DNA of 64,000 nucleotides from Psychrobacillus glaciei. GTDB taxonomy: Bacteria > Bacillota > Bacilli > Bacillales_A > Planococcaceae. The stretch is from positions 1,550,001-1,614,000 of the forward strand of contig NZ_CP031223.1 in assembly GCF_008973485.1 (NCBI RefSeq). Reading direction: 5' to 3'. The translations under genes were made by a program, and so were the position numbers. Every line of letters begins with the position of its first letter. The stretch's first letter is position 1. Under the pieces are notes generated by a model that worked only from the letters and a program-made list of their open reading frames with translations, made no database searches and had not been told where the DNA came from. Of the stretch, positions 9,990 to 19,281 are shown one piece after another.

Positions 9990-10713
9990 AAAGTTTGCTT
10001 TAGTGGTAGGTGCATCAGGTGAAATCGGCCATTCGATTAGTTATCAACTCGCAGAGGCTGGCTGGTCATTGTACCTGCATTTTGCAAGCAATGAAGCACG
10101 TATAAAGCGTCTTTTACAAGACTTAGAAGCATCTTACCCAGAACAGGAATTCATGCTCATACAAGCAGATATGCGTCACGCAGCATCAGTAGAAATATTA
10201 GCATCAGCTATTTTTTCGATTCAGTCGATTGTTTTTGCTCAAGGACATAGTTTGTATAAAGGATTGGAAGATACTTCATTAGAAGAGATTCATCATCTAT
10301 TTCAAGTGCATGTGGAGCATCCAATGTTTTTAGTTACTCAATTGACGCCGAAACTTCGAAAAAACGAACATGCTTCTATTGTTTTTGTAGGTTCCATTTG
10401 GGGAGAGACTGGTGCATCCTATGAAGTGGCATATTCTGCTGCAAAAGGTGCCCAGCATGCATTTGTAAAAGCATATGCGAAAGAAGTGGCTTTGCAAAAA
10501 ATTAACGTGAATGCAGTTGCTCCTGGATTTATAGATACAAAAATGAACCAACATGTGGAACTAAAAGTACGCCAACTACTATTGGAGGAAATTCCAGCAG
10601 GTGTATTTGGATCTGCGGAAGATGTTGCAAATACTGTGGTGTTTTTAGTTAGTGGGAAAGCCAATTATATAACAGGCCAAATTATCCGAGTAAATGGTGG
10701 ATGGTATATTTGA
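9982..10713 (+). CDS. ymfI: Short-chain dehydrogenase/reductase (YmfI)
   Basis: 243 aa with a Rossmann dinucleotide motif VVGASGEIGHSI at the N-terminus and the catalytic Tyr/Lys pair in YSAAKGAQ. The C-terminal VNAVAPGFIDTKM and ITGQIIRVNGGW segments are typical of FabG-like enzymes. The start overlaps ymfH by 8 bases, so it is coupled to the peptidase pair. The natural substrate is not evident; it resembles 3-oxoacyl-ACP reductases but need not be one. Confidence 0.87.
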   Translation: MSKKFALVVGASGEIGHSISYQLAEAGWSLYLHFASNEARIKRLLQDLEASYPEQEFMLIQADMRHAASVEILASAIFSIQSIVFAQGHSLYKGLEDTSLEEIHHLFQVHVEHPMFLVTQLTPKLRKNEHASIVFVGSIWGETGASYEVAYSAAKGAQHAFVKAYAKEVALQKINVNAVAPGFIDTKMNQHVELKVRQLLLEEIPAGVFGSAEDVANTVVFLVSGKANYITGQIIRVNGGWYI

Positions 10714-10754
10714 CTATATTCTGCCGAGCGTTAATTGCCGTCTAAATTTAGTCA

Positions 10755-10769
10755 AAATACGCCAAGGCG
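10755..10769 (+). repeat. Short dispersed repeat, copy 1
   Basis: The 15-mer AAATACGCCAAGGCG, followed by a TTTGAT-containing tail, recurs exactly at 20628-20642. The core is palindromic (GCC-AA-GGC). Both copies are intergenic. Function unknown. Confidence 0.55.
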
Positions 10770-10783
10770 AGTTTGATCTAACG

Positions 10784-10820
10784 AAAGAAAAGAGAGTTAT
10801 TGCTGCTCTTTTCTTTTTTT
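10784..10820 (+). terminator. Rho-independent terminator after ymfI
   Basis: Perfect 11-bp stem AAAGAAAAGAG / CTCTTTTCTTT with an 11-base loop, continuing into a T-rich run. Confidence 0.8.
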
Positions 10821-10902
10821 CTTTTATTCATCTAGAAAATCAGATATGATAGAACTTATAATGAGCGAATAACGTCATCTAAATAGAGAGGACAGATATA
10901 CT

Positions 10903-11709
10903 ATGGCAAGTGAATGGTTTTTTGAATACGATATCCAGATAAATCGCCCAGGACTTCTTGGAGATATTGCTTCTTTACTTGGTATGCTTAGAGTGAATAT
11001 TGTAACGATTAATGGTGTGGACGAAGGTCGTCGTGGCATGCTAATTAAAGCAGAAAAAAAAGAAAATATCGAACGTTTTGAGCATATTGCTTCTACGATG
11101 GAAACGATTCAATTAACTAAGTTTAGAGAACCCAAGCTTAGAGATCGTCTAGCTGTTCGCCATGGTAGATATATACAACGCGATGCCGATGATAAAAAAA
11201 CATTTCGTTTTGTCCGTGATGAACTAGGATTGCTAGTTGACTTTATGGCAGAAATATTTAAACAAGAAGGTCATAAGTTAATCGGAATTAGAGGAATGCC
11301 GCGTGTAGGCAAAACAGAATCTGTTGTTGCTGCAAGTGTATGTGCGAATAAGAAATGGATATTTCTTTCATCCACAATGATTAAGCAAACAATTAGAAGC
11401 CAGCTTGCGGGTGATGAGTTTAGTGATCGTAATATTTTCATATTAGACGGCATTGTGACAAGAAATTCAAATGATGAAAAGCATCAGATGTTAGTTAGAG
11501 AAATGATGCGAATGCCTACTATTAAAGTAGTAGAGCACCCGGACATGTTTATCCAACATTCCGAGTATTCGATTGATGATTTTGACTATATAATTGAACT
11601 TCGTCATAGTCCAGAAGAAGAATTTACGTATGAGATGATGGAGAAAAACCACGGAATGTCCGACAAAGGTACTAGTGGATTTGGCGGATTTGGTGGATTT
11701 AATTTTTAA
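10903..11709 (+). CDS. ymfK: ACT-domain / DUF3388 protein (YmfK)
   Basis: 268 aa. An ACT-like small-molecule-binding domain is at residues ~5-70 (NRPGLLGDIASLLGMLRVNIVTINGV). A DUF3388 part follows with a P-loop-like GMPRVGKTES (about residue 129) and a hydrophobic-Asp strand (NIFILDG). The C-terminus ends in a Gly/Phe-rich FGGFGGFNF tail. It lies directly upstream of rodZ (16-base gap), as ymfK does in B. subtilis. Biochemical function unknown; an amino-acid-sensing ATPase is only a guess. Confidence 0.82.
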   Translation: MASEWFFEYDIQINRPGLLGDIASLLGMLRVNIVTINGVDEGRRGMLIKAEKKENIERFEHIASTMETIQLTKFREPKLRDRLAVRHGRYIQRDADDKKTFRFVRDELGLLVDFMAEIFKQEGHKLIGIRGMPRVGKTESVVAASVCANKKWIFLSSTMIKQTIRSQLAGDEFSDRNIFILDGIVTRNSNDEKHQMLVREMMRMPTIKVVEHPDMFIQHSEYSIDDFDYIIELRHSPEEEFTYEMMEKNHGMSDKGTSGFGGFGGFNF

Positions 11710-11725
11710 TGGGTAGGTGTTTTAG

Positions 11726-12595
11726 TTGACAGAACTGGGGTCTCGCTTAAAAGAAGCGAGGAAAGCAAAAGGGTTTAGTATTGATGATTTACAAGAAATC
11801 ACAAAAATCCAAAAGAGATATTTGACAGGAATAGAAGAAGGCAACTATGAAACGATGCCGGGTTCTTTCTATGTGCGTGCATTTATAAAACAATATGCAG
11901 AAGCAGTTGGTTTAAATGGGGACGAGCTTTTAGAAATGTATAAAACGGAAATTCCTACTACATCGAATGAGGATGTTTCCAAAAGTATTCCACAAACACC
12001 TACTAGAAGGTCTATAGGTGGTCGTTCTTCTAATAAGTTTATGGAAGTTTTTCCAATGATTGTCGTTGCTCTATTTGTTATTGCAATTATCGTTATTTTA
12101 TGGACTTTATTTCAAAAATCTCCAAAAAACGAAATAGATAAAACAGAAGTAGATACCTCTTTAACGTTGGAAAAAAAGCCTCCAACAGAAGAAAATAGTT
12201 CGGTTAAACCCGTAGAAGAAGAAACACCTAAAGAAGACAATCCTAGTGAAGAGGTAGTTGATACAACAGAAGAGACGAAGCCTGAACAACAGGTAACATT
12301 TGTTGAAACACAAGGGCCAACGTCTACTTATGACTTAACTGGTGCAGATAAATACGATCTGAAAGTGGTAGTCGCTAATAATACTTGGTTGAATATTAGG
12401 GATCAAGACAATAAGATTTTAGTTGACAAAGCGGTTAATGCTGGAGAAACTTTTGAGTTTGATGCAAGTGCTTTATCACGAATTCGTGTTCGAGTTGGTC
12501 ATACACCTGGAAATATGGTATATATAAATGAGCAATTAATCGAATTTCCAACAACTAAGACCACTCAAAATTTAGTAATACAGTTCAACAAATAG
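11726..12595 (+). CDS. rodZ: RodZ-like cell-shape / cytoskeleton protein (YmfM)
   Basis: 289 aa: an N-terminal HTH_25 domain (residues ~1-70) that contacts MreB in this family, a single membrane segment at ~109-130 (FPMIVVALFVIAIIVILWTL), an acidic Pro/Glu/Thr-rich spacer, and an extracytoplasmic DUF4115-like domain at ~200-289. TTG start at 11726 with TAGGTG upstream. It belongs to the cell-envelope block with pgsA. The charged spacer is long and low-complexity. Confidence 0.9.
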   Translation: MTELGSRLKEARKAKGFSIDDLQEITKIQKRYLTGIEEGNYETMPGSFYVRAFIKQYAEAVGLNGDELLEMYKTEIPTTSNEDVSKSIPQTPTRRSIGGRSSNKFMEVFPMIVVALFVIAIIVILWTLFQKSPKNEIDKTEVDTSLTLEKKPPTEENSSVKPVEEETPKEDNPSEEVVDTTEETKPEQQVTFVETQGPTSTYDLTGADKYDLKVVVANNTWLNIRDQDNKILVDKAVNAGETFEFDASALSRIRVRVGHTPGNMVYINEQLIEFPTTKTTQNLVIQFNK

Positions 12596-12616
12596 TCATC
12601 TATAAGATGGCTATTT
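12592..12616 (+). terminator. Weak hairpin between rodZ and pgsA
   Basis: ATAGTCATCT / AGATGGCTAT with a 3-base loop, then TTTTG. It overlaps the rodZ stop codon and is likely a partial terminator. Confidence 0.5.
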
Positions 12617-12640
12617 TGTTTGAAAAACGAAAGGAGCTTA

Positions 12641-13231
12641 ATGCAGATGAAAATGAATGTTCCCAATCAAATTTCGATGTTTCGTATTTTTTTAATCCCC
12701 ATATTTATGTTTTTTATGCTTGTAGATTTTAACTGGGGAAATGTAAGTTTTCTTGGTGCAACTATCCCTATAGGACAGTTAATTGGAGCTATTATTTTTA
12801 TTATTGCTTCGATTACAGATTTTATTGATGGCTATTATGCTCGAAAATATAATTTAGTAACGAATATGGGGAAATTTTTAGATCCACTAGCAGATAAACT
12901 ACTTGTTTCAGCTGCACTCATCCTATTAGTCCAGTTTGGAATTGCTCCTGCTTGGGTAGTAATCTTGATAATTAGTCGCGAATTTGCAGTTACTGGACTG
13001 CGCTTAATCCTTGCAAACGAAGGCGAAGTTGTTGCTGCCAATATGTTAGGTAAAATTAAAATGTGGACACAAATCATTGCAATATCTTCCTTGTTATTAG
13101 GAAACGTTTTCTTTGAGATGTTCTCCATCCCTTTTGACATGATTATGTTATATGTTTGTCTCGCATTTACTTTATGGTCTGGCTTTGATTACTTCTATTT
13201 AAATCGTAAAGTGTTATTGGATTCCAAGTAG
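12641..13231 (+). CDS. pgsA: CDP-diacylglycerol-glycerol-3-phosphate 3-phosphatidyltransferase
   Basis: Makes phosphatidylglycerophosphate, the committed step to phosphatidylglycerol, in the membrane. The CDP-alcohol phosphotransferase signature is intact (DGYYARKYNLVTNMGKFLD continuing PLAD), and there are about five to six hydrophobic segments. AAAGGAG at 12629-12635 points to the ATG at 12641 (or 12647) rather than the upstream TTG. Followed closely by cinA, as in B. subtilis. Confidence 0.93.
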   Translation: MQMKMNVPNQISMFRIFLIPIFMFFMLVDFNWGNVSFLGATIPIGQLIGAIIFIIASITDFIDGYYARKYNLVTNMGKFLDPLADKLLVSAALILLVQFGIAPAWVVILIISREFAVTGLRLILANEGEVVAANMLGKIKMWTQIIAISSLLLGNVFFEMFSIPFDMIMLYVCLAFTLWSGFDYFYLNRKVLLDSK

Positions 13232-13248
13232 GAAGGAAGATTGAGTCG

Positions 13249-14505
13249 ATGAAAGCAGAGATCATTGCAGTTGGTTCAGAATTATTATTAGGGCAAATTT
13301 CCAATACAAATGCACGATTTATTTCTTCTCAATTAGCCGAGCTTGGGATTGATGTGTATTATCACACAGTAGTGGGTGATAATTCCAAACGATTATTTGA
13401 AACCATTAAACTAGCAGAACAACGTGCGGATTTAATCATTTTCACTGGCGGATTAGGTCCAACTAAAGATGATTTAACAAAAGAAACGATCGCTACATAC
13501 TTGAATAAAAAATTAATCATGAACGAACAAGCATTAAAATACATTAAAGAGTTTTTCAAAAGAATGAATCGCGAAATGACAGAAAACAATAAAAAGCAGG
13601 CATTAGTATTAGATGGATGCACTGTACTATCTAATAAGCATGGAATGGCACCAGGCATGCTGCTTAAGGGAGATAAACATGCTTATATCCTATTACCTGG
13701 ACCACCAAAAGAAATGGAGCCAATGTTCCAATTTGAAGCGAAGCCGCTACTTCAAAAAATGTTAAATGGAGAAACAATCATTTTATCGCATGTTATGCGT
13801 TTTTATGGAATTGGCGAAGCGGAACTCGAAACAAAAGTGCAGGACTTATTGGACAATCAAACAAATCCTACATTAGCTCCTCTTGCTTCAGATGGTGAGG
13901 TAACTCTTCGTCTTACTGCTAAAAGTGAAACTGAGGAGGAGGCGTGGGAAAAAATTGAAATGCTTCAAACAGAGGTATTCAATCGTGTAGGGGAATACGT
14001 TTATGGATATAATAATGACTCTCTTGCATCAAAACTTCAGGAGATTTTAAGTGAAAATCATTTAACTATTTCTGCTGCTGAAAGTATGACAGCAGGATTA
14101 TTTCAATCAGAGCTTGCTTCTATCCCTGGAATGGGAGCCGTATTAGTAGGTGGTATGATTACCTACACCGAAGATATAAAAGTGAAGCAACTCGGTGTTA
14201 AAAAGCAAACTATTAACGAATATGGTGTTGTATCTAGTGAATGTGCAGAAGCCATGGCGATGCGTATTAAAGAAAAGTTTGGAACGAACATTGGGATTGG
14301 TATTACAGGTGCTGCTGGTCCAGATGCCCATGGTGGACAACCAGCTGGGACTGTTTGGATTGGTATTGTTTTGAACGATTTGGCCCCTGTTTCATACAGG
14401 TTAAACCTTTCTGGAACGAGAAACACCAACAGATTGAGAGCAGTAAAGTTTACCATCCATTATTTGATCCAATTGCTTCGTGAACAAGGATTTAAAACAA
14501 TTTAA
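13249..14505 (+). CDS. cinA: CinA: competence/damage-inducible protein, NMN amidohydrolase type
   Basis: 418 aa with the N-terminal MoaB/MogA-like COG1058 domain (FTGGLGPTKDDLT at ~65-80) and a C-terminal PncC-type domain (SAAESMTAGL, then GIGITGAAGPDAHGG). The family combines ADP-ribose pyrophosphatase and nicotinamide-mononucleotide deamidase activities and is linked to competence. In B. subtilis it is next to recA; here the two are separated by a 1-kb gap filled by a repeat element. Confidence 0.93.
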   Translation: MKAEIIAVGSELLLGQISNTNARFISSQLAELGIDVYYHTVVGDNSKRLFETIKLAEQRADLIIFTGGLGPTKDDLTKETIATYLNKKLIMNEQALKYIKEFFKRMNREMTENNKKQALVLDGCTVLSNKHGMAPGMLLKGDKHAYILLPGPPKEMEPMFQFEAKPLLQKMLNGETIILSHVMRFYGIGEAELETKVQDLLDNQTNPTLAPLASDGEVTLRLTAKSETEEEAWEKIEMLQTEVFNRVGEYVYGYNNDSLASKLQEILSENHLTISAAESMTAGLFQSELASIPGMGAVLVGGMITYTEDIKVKQLGVKKQTINEYGVVSSECAEAMAMRIKEKFGTNIGIGITGAAGPDAHGGQPAGTVWIGIVLNDLAPVSYRLNLSGTRNTNRLRAVKFTIHYLIQLLREQGFKTI

Positions 14506-14520
14506 CATAAGCAGTCTCAA

Positions 14521-15325
14521 GTTTGTTGATTATCCATCTTCTTCTATTTAATGAAACAAGACGATGGCTTACAGTTTTATGTTTCAGTTCGCTTTTTAGA
14601 TATAATGCGCACTAAAGAGGCTCTATTATGTGACCGCTAGGATTTTCGCTACATGGCGGACGCTTTCCGCCGGGTGAGCGATGAGCCATCGCCGACGCTA
14701 CGCGTTCGCCTGCGATTGCTCATCTGTCTCACTCATCTGGCTGGAGTCGCCCCCATTTCGCTACAATCCCACAGGACCTTGCTAACTATTCAATAACACC
14801 AGATACAATTGTCTGATAAATTATGAGCAACATTGGATACTTTTTTCGCAACATTAAGAGGCATTTGCGCAATATATTGATTGCTTGTACCCCATACTAA
14901 TAATCTCATGCCAAGTTAAGGCTTTGTTATAAGACAAACGTCTTTATTCCTAGGTTTAATTTGGCATGGGATGACACCTATTAAGGTACAATATCCATAT
15001 ATTTTTCCATAACGGAAGCTATCTTGCGATTAGCAAAAAATAAGCATGCATCTTATGAGCGAAAGCGCCTATCCTGTGGTAACGAATCCTGATTGCTCAT
15101 AATTTAAGTGACAGCACTCACTAAATAGCCGGCAACTCACGTTGATTGTAGCGTAAGGCGGCGACTCCTGCCCGAATAGCAAATAAATTTTGCGACGAAA
15201 GCGAAGCGGCTGAAGCGGAAATCAAAGCGAAAACTAACTAATGCGCATTATATCTACAGTAAGACGGAAAACTAATCGTACTCTAATCTTAATGTATTAG
15301 TTGGAAAGATATGACAATAAACACT
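14521..15325. mobile_element. Repeat element, copy A (between cinA and recA)
   Basis: A non-coding element filling most of the 1-kb gap. Its core (14597-15256, 660 bp) is bounded by a perfect 15-bp inverted repeat TAGATATAATGCGCA / TGCGCATTATATCTA. Just inside each end is a GC-rich hairpin module: left, with GCGGACGCTTTCCGC and GCTGGAGTCGCC (about 14640-14760); right, in the opposite direction (GGCGGCGACTCC near 15158-15170). The middle has three GCAAC iterons at 21-bp spacing and a CTCATGCC / GGCATGGG inverted repeat. The outer limits are tentative: GTTTGTTGATTA at the left end resembles the ends of copies B and C; the right end (AATAAACAC) is less certain. No open frame of protein character. 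Confidence 0.65.
14827..14874 (+). repeat. 21-bp-spaced iterons in copy A
   Basis: GCAAC at 14827, GCAAC at 14848 and GCAAT at 14869 are exactly 21 bases apart. The spacers differ from those in copies B and C, but the motif and the spacing are kept. Confidence 0.6.
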
Positions 15326-15429
15326 CATGAAGCAGCATATCAAAAATAGAATTTTCGGGATCAAAAACGGTTCAAAATTTCATTTTGGGCTGTTTTTAGC
15401 TTCCAAAATGAAATTGATGGAAAAAATAA

Positions 15430-15480
15430 CGAATAAACGTTCGCTTTTTTCTTGTGTATTTCCCTTGTACCTAGTATAGT
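15430..15480 (+). promoter_or_regulatory. recA promoter with LexA (SOS) box
   Basis: CGAATAAACGTTCG (15430-15443) matches the Bacillus LexA operator CGAAC-N4-GTTCG at all but one arm base. Downstream is TTGTGT (15452-15457), a 17-base spacer and TATAGT (15475-15480). The operator lies just upstream of the -35, consistent with LexA repression of recA. Confidence 0.8.
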
Positions 15481-15525
15481 AGAGATAGAAATAAAATCAG
15501 ACTTTCTTTTGAGGAGGAAAAACAA

Positions 15526-16590
15526 TTGGCAAATGATCGTAAAGCAGCGTTAGAAATGGCTTTAAAACAAATAGAGAAACAATTTGGTAAAGGTTCAATC
15601 ATGAGACTTGGGGAAAAAACAGATAGAGAAATTTCTACTTCTTCTAGTGGCTCTTTAGCACTGGATGCAGCATTAGGAATAGGTGGATATCCAAGAGGTC
15701 GTATTATTGAAATATATGGTCCAGAAAGTTCCGGTAAAACAACTGTAGCTCTTCATGCAATTGCAGAAATACAAAAAACTGGTGGGCAAGCAGCTTTTAT
15801 TGATGCAGAGCATGCATTAGATCCAGTTTATGCACAAAAACTAGGCGTAAATATTGATGAGTTACTTTTGTCTCAACCTGATACAGGAGAGCAAGCACTT
15901 GAAATTGCAGAAGCATTAGTACGTAGTGGTGCTGTGGAAATTTTAGTAATTGACTCTGTTGCTGCTTTAGTACCGAAAGCAGAAATCGAAGGAGAAATGG
16001 GAGATTCACATATCGGCCTTCAAGCTCGTTTAATGTCACAAGCATTACGTAAGCTTTCTGGTGCTATTAACAAATCAAACACTATTGCTATTTTCATAAA
16101 TCAAATTCGTGAAAAAGTAGGTGTAATGTTTGGAAATCCGGAAGTAACACCAGGTGGACGTGCACTTAAGTTCTATAGTTCGGTGCGTTTAGAAGTTAGA
16201 CGTGCAGAAGCGATTAAACAAGGAACTGATATTGTAGGTAATAAAACAAAGATTAAAGTAGTAAAAAACAAAGTAGCACCTCCGTTTAAAACTGCAGAAG
16301 TAGATATAATGTACGGCGAAGGTATTTCTCAAGAAGGAGAAATTATCGATATTGGTTCAGATATGGATATTGTACAAAAAAGTGGATCTTGGTATGCATA
16401 CAATGAAGAACGCATTGGTCAAGGTAGAGAAAATGCAAAACAATTCCTAAAAGAGAATCCGAAAGCTAAGAATGAAATAGCTGCTAAAATACGTGAATCT
16501 ATGGGAATGACTGCTAGTTCCTTAACAATTGCTGCACATGAGGTAGAAGAAGATGATGAAGAATTTGAATTATTATTAACGGAAGAATAA
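15526..16590 (+). CDS. recA: Recombinase RecA
   Basis: 354 aa. Walker A GPESSGKT at residues ~65-72, Walker [11 protein letters not shown], and the L2/DNA-binding region ([20 protein letters not shown]) are intact. RecA forms the strand-exchange filament and, on single-stranded DNA, triggers LexA self-cleavage. The start is TTG at 15526, behind AGGAGGAAAAACAA. The acidic C-terminus ([14 protein letters not shown]) is normal for the family. A terminator follows; the gene is monocistronic here. Confidence 0.97.
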   Translation: MANDRKAALEMALKQIEKQFGKGSIMRLGEKTDREISTSSSGSLALDAALGIGGYPRGRIIEIYGPESSGKTTVALHAIAEIQKTGGQAAFIDAEHALDPVYAQKLGVNIDELLLSQPDTGEQALEIAEALVRSGAVEILVIDSVAALVPKAEIEGEMGDSHIGLQARLMSQALRKLSGAINKSNTIAIFINQIREKVGVMFGNPEVTPGGRALKFYSSVRLEVRRAEAIKQGTDIVGNKTKIKVVKNKVAPPFKTAEVDIMYGEGISQEGEIIDIGSDMDIVQKSGSWYAYNEERIGQGRENAKQFLKENPKAKNEIAAKIRESMGMTASSLTIAAHEVEEDDEEFELLLTEE

Positions 16591-16602
16591 AATATTGAAA
16601 AG

Positions 16603-16630
16603 TCTCTCAATTATTGGGAGATTTTTTTTG
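16603..16630 (+). terminator. Rho-independent terminator after recA
   Basis: Stem TCTCTCAA / TTGGGAGA with a 3-base loop, then eight Ts. Confidence 0.85.
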
Positions 16631-16648
16631 TATATTCCTTTCGTTTCC

Positions 16649-16742
16649 TTGACAGAGTATTTCTACATCTATACAATTAAAATTGTATAATTTCTTTAAT
16701 AGAAGATGAATAGGCAATACATATATGCAATTGTATATATGT
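16649..16742 (+). promoter_or_regulatory. rny promoter with two palindromes
   Basis: TTGACA (16649-16654), a 17-base spacer and TACAAT (16672-16677) form a strong sigma-A promoter. The -10 lies inside a perfect palindrome ATACAATT-AA-AATTGTAT (16671-16688). A second palindrome of 24 bp (16719-16742, centre GCAATTGT), symmetric at all but one base pair, lies in the untranslated leader about 45 bases before the start codon. Both share the ACAATT/AATTGT sequence, so a common dimeric regulator or mRNA hairpins are possible. No regulator is identified. Confidence 0.6.
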
Positions 16743-16786
16743 GCCGATTGAAACTTTAAAAAGTATAGCAATAGGGGGGTGTTCGA

Positions 16787-18343
16787 ATGTTAGAAATTAT
16801 CATCTCCGCTTTGCTTGGTCTGTTTGTCGGTGCTCTTGTTAGTTATAATTATCTGAAAAAAGTGAACGATTCAAAAGTGACCGGTGCAAAACAATCTTCA
16901 GCACTCATCTTAGATGAAGCAAAGCGAGAAGCAGAAGCTTTGAAGAAAGAAGCACTTTTAGAAGCCAAAGATGAAACTCACCAATTACGAAATGAAGCAG
17001 AATCTGACATCCGTGAACGCCGTATGGAACTGCAAAAACAGGAAAATCGGTTAGTACAAAGAGAAGAGAATCTTGATCGTAAGGATGATGCTCTAAACAA
17101 GAGAGAAGTAGGTCTTGAGCGTAAAGAAGATGCTCTAACCGAAAGGCAACAGCATATCGAACAGAAGGAAAGTAAAGTGGACGAGTTAGTTGGAATGCAA
17201 AAAAGCGAACTTGAAAGAGTTTCTACATTAACACGTGAAGAAGCGAAGTCGATTATTCTTCAAGAAGTGGAGAATGAACTTGCAACTGACATAGCTGTAA
17301 TGACAAAAGAGTCGGAAACTCGTGCAAAGGAAGAGTCGGACAAAAAATCTCGTGAAATTCTTTCCTTGGCATTACAACGTTTTGCAGCAGATCATGTAGC
17401 AGAAACAACTGTTTCCGTTGTTAATCTACCAAATGATGAGATGAAAGGTCGCATCATTGGTCGTGAAGGTCGTAACATTCGTACGTTAGAAACTTTAACA
17501 GGCATTGATTTAATTATTGATGATACTCCAGAAGCTGTTATTCTATCAGGATTTGACCCTATACGTAGAGAGACTGCCCGATTAGCACTAGAAAAATTAG
17601 TACAAGATGGACGTATTCACCCTGCACGTATTGAAGAAATGGTAGAAAAGTCTAGAAGAGAAGTGGATGAGCAAATCCGCGAGATTGGTGAACAAACAAC
17701 ATTTGACATTGGTATTCACAATCTACATCCAGACCTTATGAAGATCTTAGGTAGACTCCGCTATCGTACAAGCTACGGTCAAAATGTGTTAAAGCATTCT
17801 ACTGAAGTAGCATTTTTAGCTGGATTACTCGCAGCAGAGCTCGGAGAAGATGTAACACTTGCTAGACGTGCGGGTTTACTTCACGATATTGGGAAAGCAA
17901 TTGACCATGAAGTGGAAGGAAGTCATGTAGAAATTGGTGTAGAACTAGCAACCAAGTACAAAGAGCATCCTGTCGTGATTAACAGTATTGCTTCTCACCA
18001 TGGCGACACGGAAGCTACTTCCGTTATCGCCGTATTGGTGGCAGCAGCGGATGCACTGTCTGCTGCTCGTCCTGGGGCTAGAAGTGAAACACTAGAAAAC
18101 TACATTCGTCGTTTGGAGAAACTAGAAGAAATTTCAGAATCTTACGAAGGCGTTGAAAAATCTTTCGCAATTCAAGCAGGAAGAGAGATTCGTATTATGG
18201 TTCGTCCTGACCAAATTGATGATTTAACTGCGCATCGTTTGGCAAGAGATATCCGTAAACGAATTGAAGAAGAACTAGATTATCCTGGTCATATTAAAGT
18301 AACAGTTATTAGGGAAACTAGAGCGGTAGAATACGCAAAATAA
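16787..18343 (+). CDS. rny: Ribonuclease Y
   Basis: 518 aa membrane-anchored endoribonuclease that starts decay of most mRNAs in Bacilli. In order: an N-terminal membrane helix ([19 protein letters not shown]), a long charged coiled coil (~30-190), a KH RNA-binding domain ([15 protein letters not shown]) and an HD hydrolase domain with [10 protein letters not shown] and [15 protein letters not shown] ribosome site. Same neighbour order (recA, rny, ymdB) as B. subtilis. Confidence 0.96.
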   Translation: MLEIIISALLGLFVGALVSYNYLKKVNDSKVTGAKQSSALILDEAKREAEALKKEALLEAKDETHQLRNEAESDIRERRMELQKQENRLVQREENLDRKDDALNKREVGLERKEDALTERQQHIEQKESKVDELVGMQKSELERVSTLTREEAKSIILQEVENELATDIAVMTKESETRAKEESDKKSREILSLALQRFAADHVAETTVSVVNLPNDEMKGRIIGREGRNIRTLETLTGIDLIIDDTPEAVILSGFDPIRRETARLALEKLVQDGRIHPARIEEMVEKSRREVDEQIREIGEQTTFDIGIHNLHPDLMKILGRLRYRTSYGQNVLKHSTEVAFLAGLLAAELGEDVTLARRAGLLHDIGKAIDHEVEGSHVEIGVELATKYKEHPVVINSIASHHGDTEATSVIAVLVAAADALSAARPGARSETLENYIRRLEKLEEISESYEGVEKSFAIQAGREIRIMVRPDQIDDLTAHRLARDIRKRIEEELDYPGHIKVTVIRETRAVEYAK

Positions 18344-18344
18344 T

Positions 18345-18375
18345 AGAAAAAAGGCTTCGTGAAGAAGCCTTTTTT
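18345..18375 (+). terminator. Rho-independent terminator after rny
   Basis: AAAAAAGGCTTC / GAAGCCTTTTTTT with a 6-base loop; the short gap to ymdB makes it likely to be leaky. Confidence 0.85.
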
Positions 18376-18398
18376 TCGTGAAAGGATTGGATTAAAAA

Positions 18399-19196
18399 AT
18401 GAAAATATTATTTATAGGTGACATTGTTGGATCTATAGGAAGAGATACTTTGGAGAGTTATTTGCCAAGATTAAAAAGGAAATATGCGCCGGATGTAGTT
18501 ATTGCAAATGGAGAAAATGCTGCGGCAGGGAGAGGGATTACGAAAAGTATTTTCCAATCATTATTACATATGGGTGTAGATGTGGTAACAATGGGTAATC
18601 ATACTTGGGATCAGAAAGAAATTATGGACTTTATTGATGACACAGATTATTTAATCCGTCCTGCAAATTTTTCAGAAGAAGCTCCTGGTAAAGGAATGAC
18701 GACCATTTCGAAAAATGGACAAACTATTTCCGTTATCAATATGCATGGAAGAACTTTTTTACCCCCACACGACGATCCGTTTAAGAAAGCAACGGAGTTA
18801 GTAGAAGAAGCAAAAAAAATATCTCCCATCATCTTTGTAGATTTTCACGCGGAAGCAACAAGTGAAAAAATCGCATTTGGTTGGCATTTAGATGGTAAAG
18901 CATCTGTTGTGGTAGGAACGCATACACATGTTCAGACAGCTGATTCACGGATTTTGCCAGGAGGAACAGCATATATTACAGATGTTGGAATGACTGGGCC
19001 TTACGATGAAGTTTTAGGTATGAGAAAAGAAGATGTTTTATATCGTTTCCAAACGAATATGCCCACTCGTTTTGAAGTTCCAAAAACTGGGCGTTCTGTA
19101 TTGAGTGGATTTTTTGTAGAAGTAAATGATTCTACGGGAAAAGCTATACATCAAGAACGTGTTTATATAAATGATGATTACCCGTTTAAAGGGTAA
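18399..19196 (+). CDS. ymdB: YmdB metallophosphoesterase
   Basis: 265 aa with all calcineurin-like metal motifs: GDIVGSIGRD, NGENAAAGRG, GNHTWDQKE, DFHAEATSEK and GTHTHVQTAD. In B. subtilis YmdB hydrolyses 2',3'-cyclic nucleotides and influences biofilm and sporulation gene expression. It lies downstream of rny and upstream of spoVS, as in B. subtilis. Confidence 0.93.
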   Translation: MKILFIGDIVGSIGRDTLESYLPRLKRKYAPDVVIANGENAAAGRGITKSIFQSLLHMGVDVVTMGNHTWDQKEIMDFIDDTDYLIRPANFSEEAPGKGMTTISKNGQTISVINMHGRTFLPPHDDPFKKATELVEEAKKISPIIFVDFHAEATSEKIAFGWHLDGKASVVVGTHTHVQTADSRILPGGTAYITDVGMTGPYDEVLGMRKEDVLYRFQTNMPTRFEVPKTGRSVLSGFFVEVNDSTGKAIHQERVYINDDYPFKG

Positions 19197-19228
19197 AAGA
19201 GTCTAAAAAAATTCCCTTTAGCATAAGT

Positions 19229-19260
19229 TAGATTATGGACGAAAGCAAGTTCATAATCTA
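19229..19260 (+). promoter_or_regulatory. Hairpin in the spoVS leader
   Basis: TAGATTATG (19229-19237) and CATAATCTA (19252-19260) form a perfect 9-bp stem with a 14-base loop, ending 6 bases before the AAAGGAG of spoVS. There is no T run, so it is more likely an operator or a leader structure than a terminator. Confidence 0.45.
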
Positions 19261-19281
19261 GCGATAAAAGGAGAAATGATA

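Noticed and set aside
14521-15325. Target-site duplication for copy A
   Set aside because: Only CTCA is shared near the putative ends, with an offset; the ends are not certain enough to call it.
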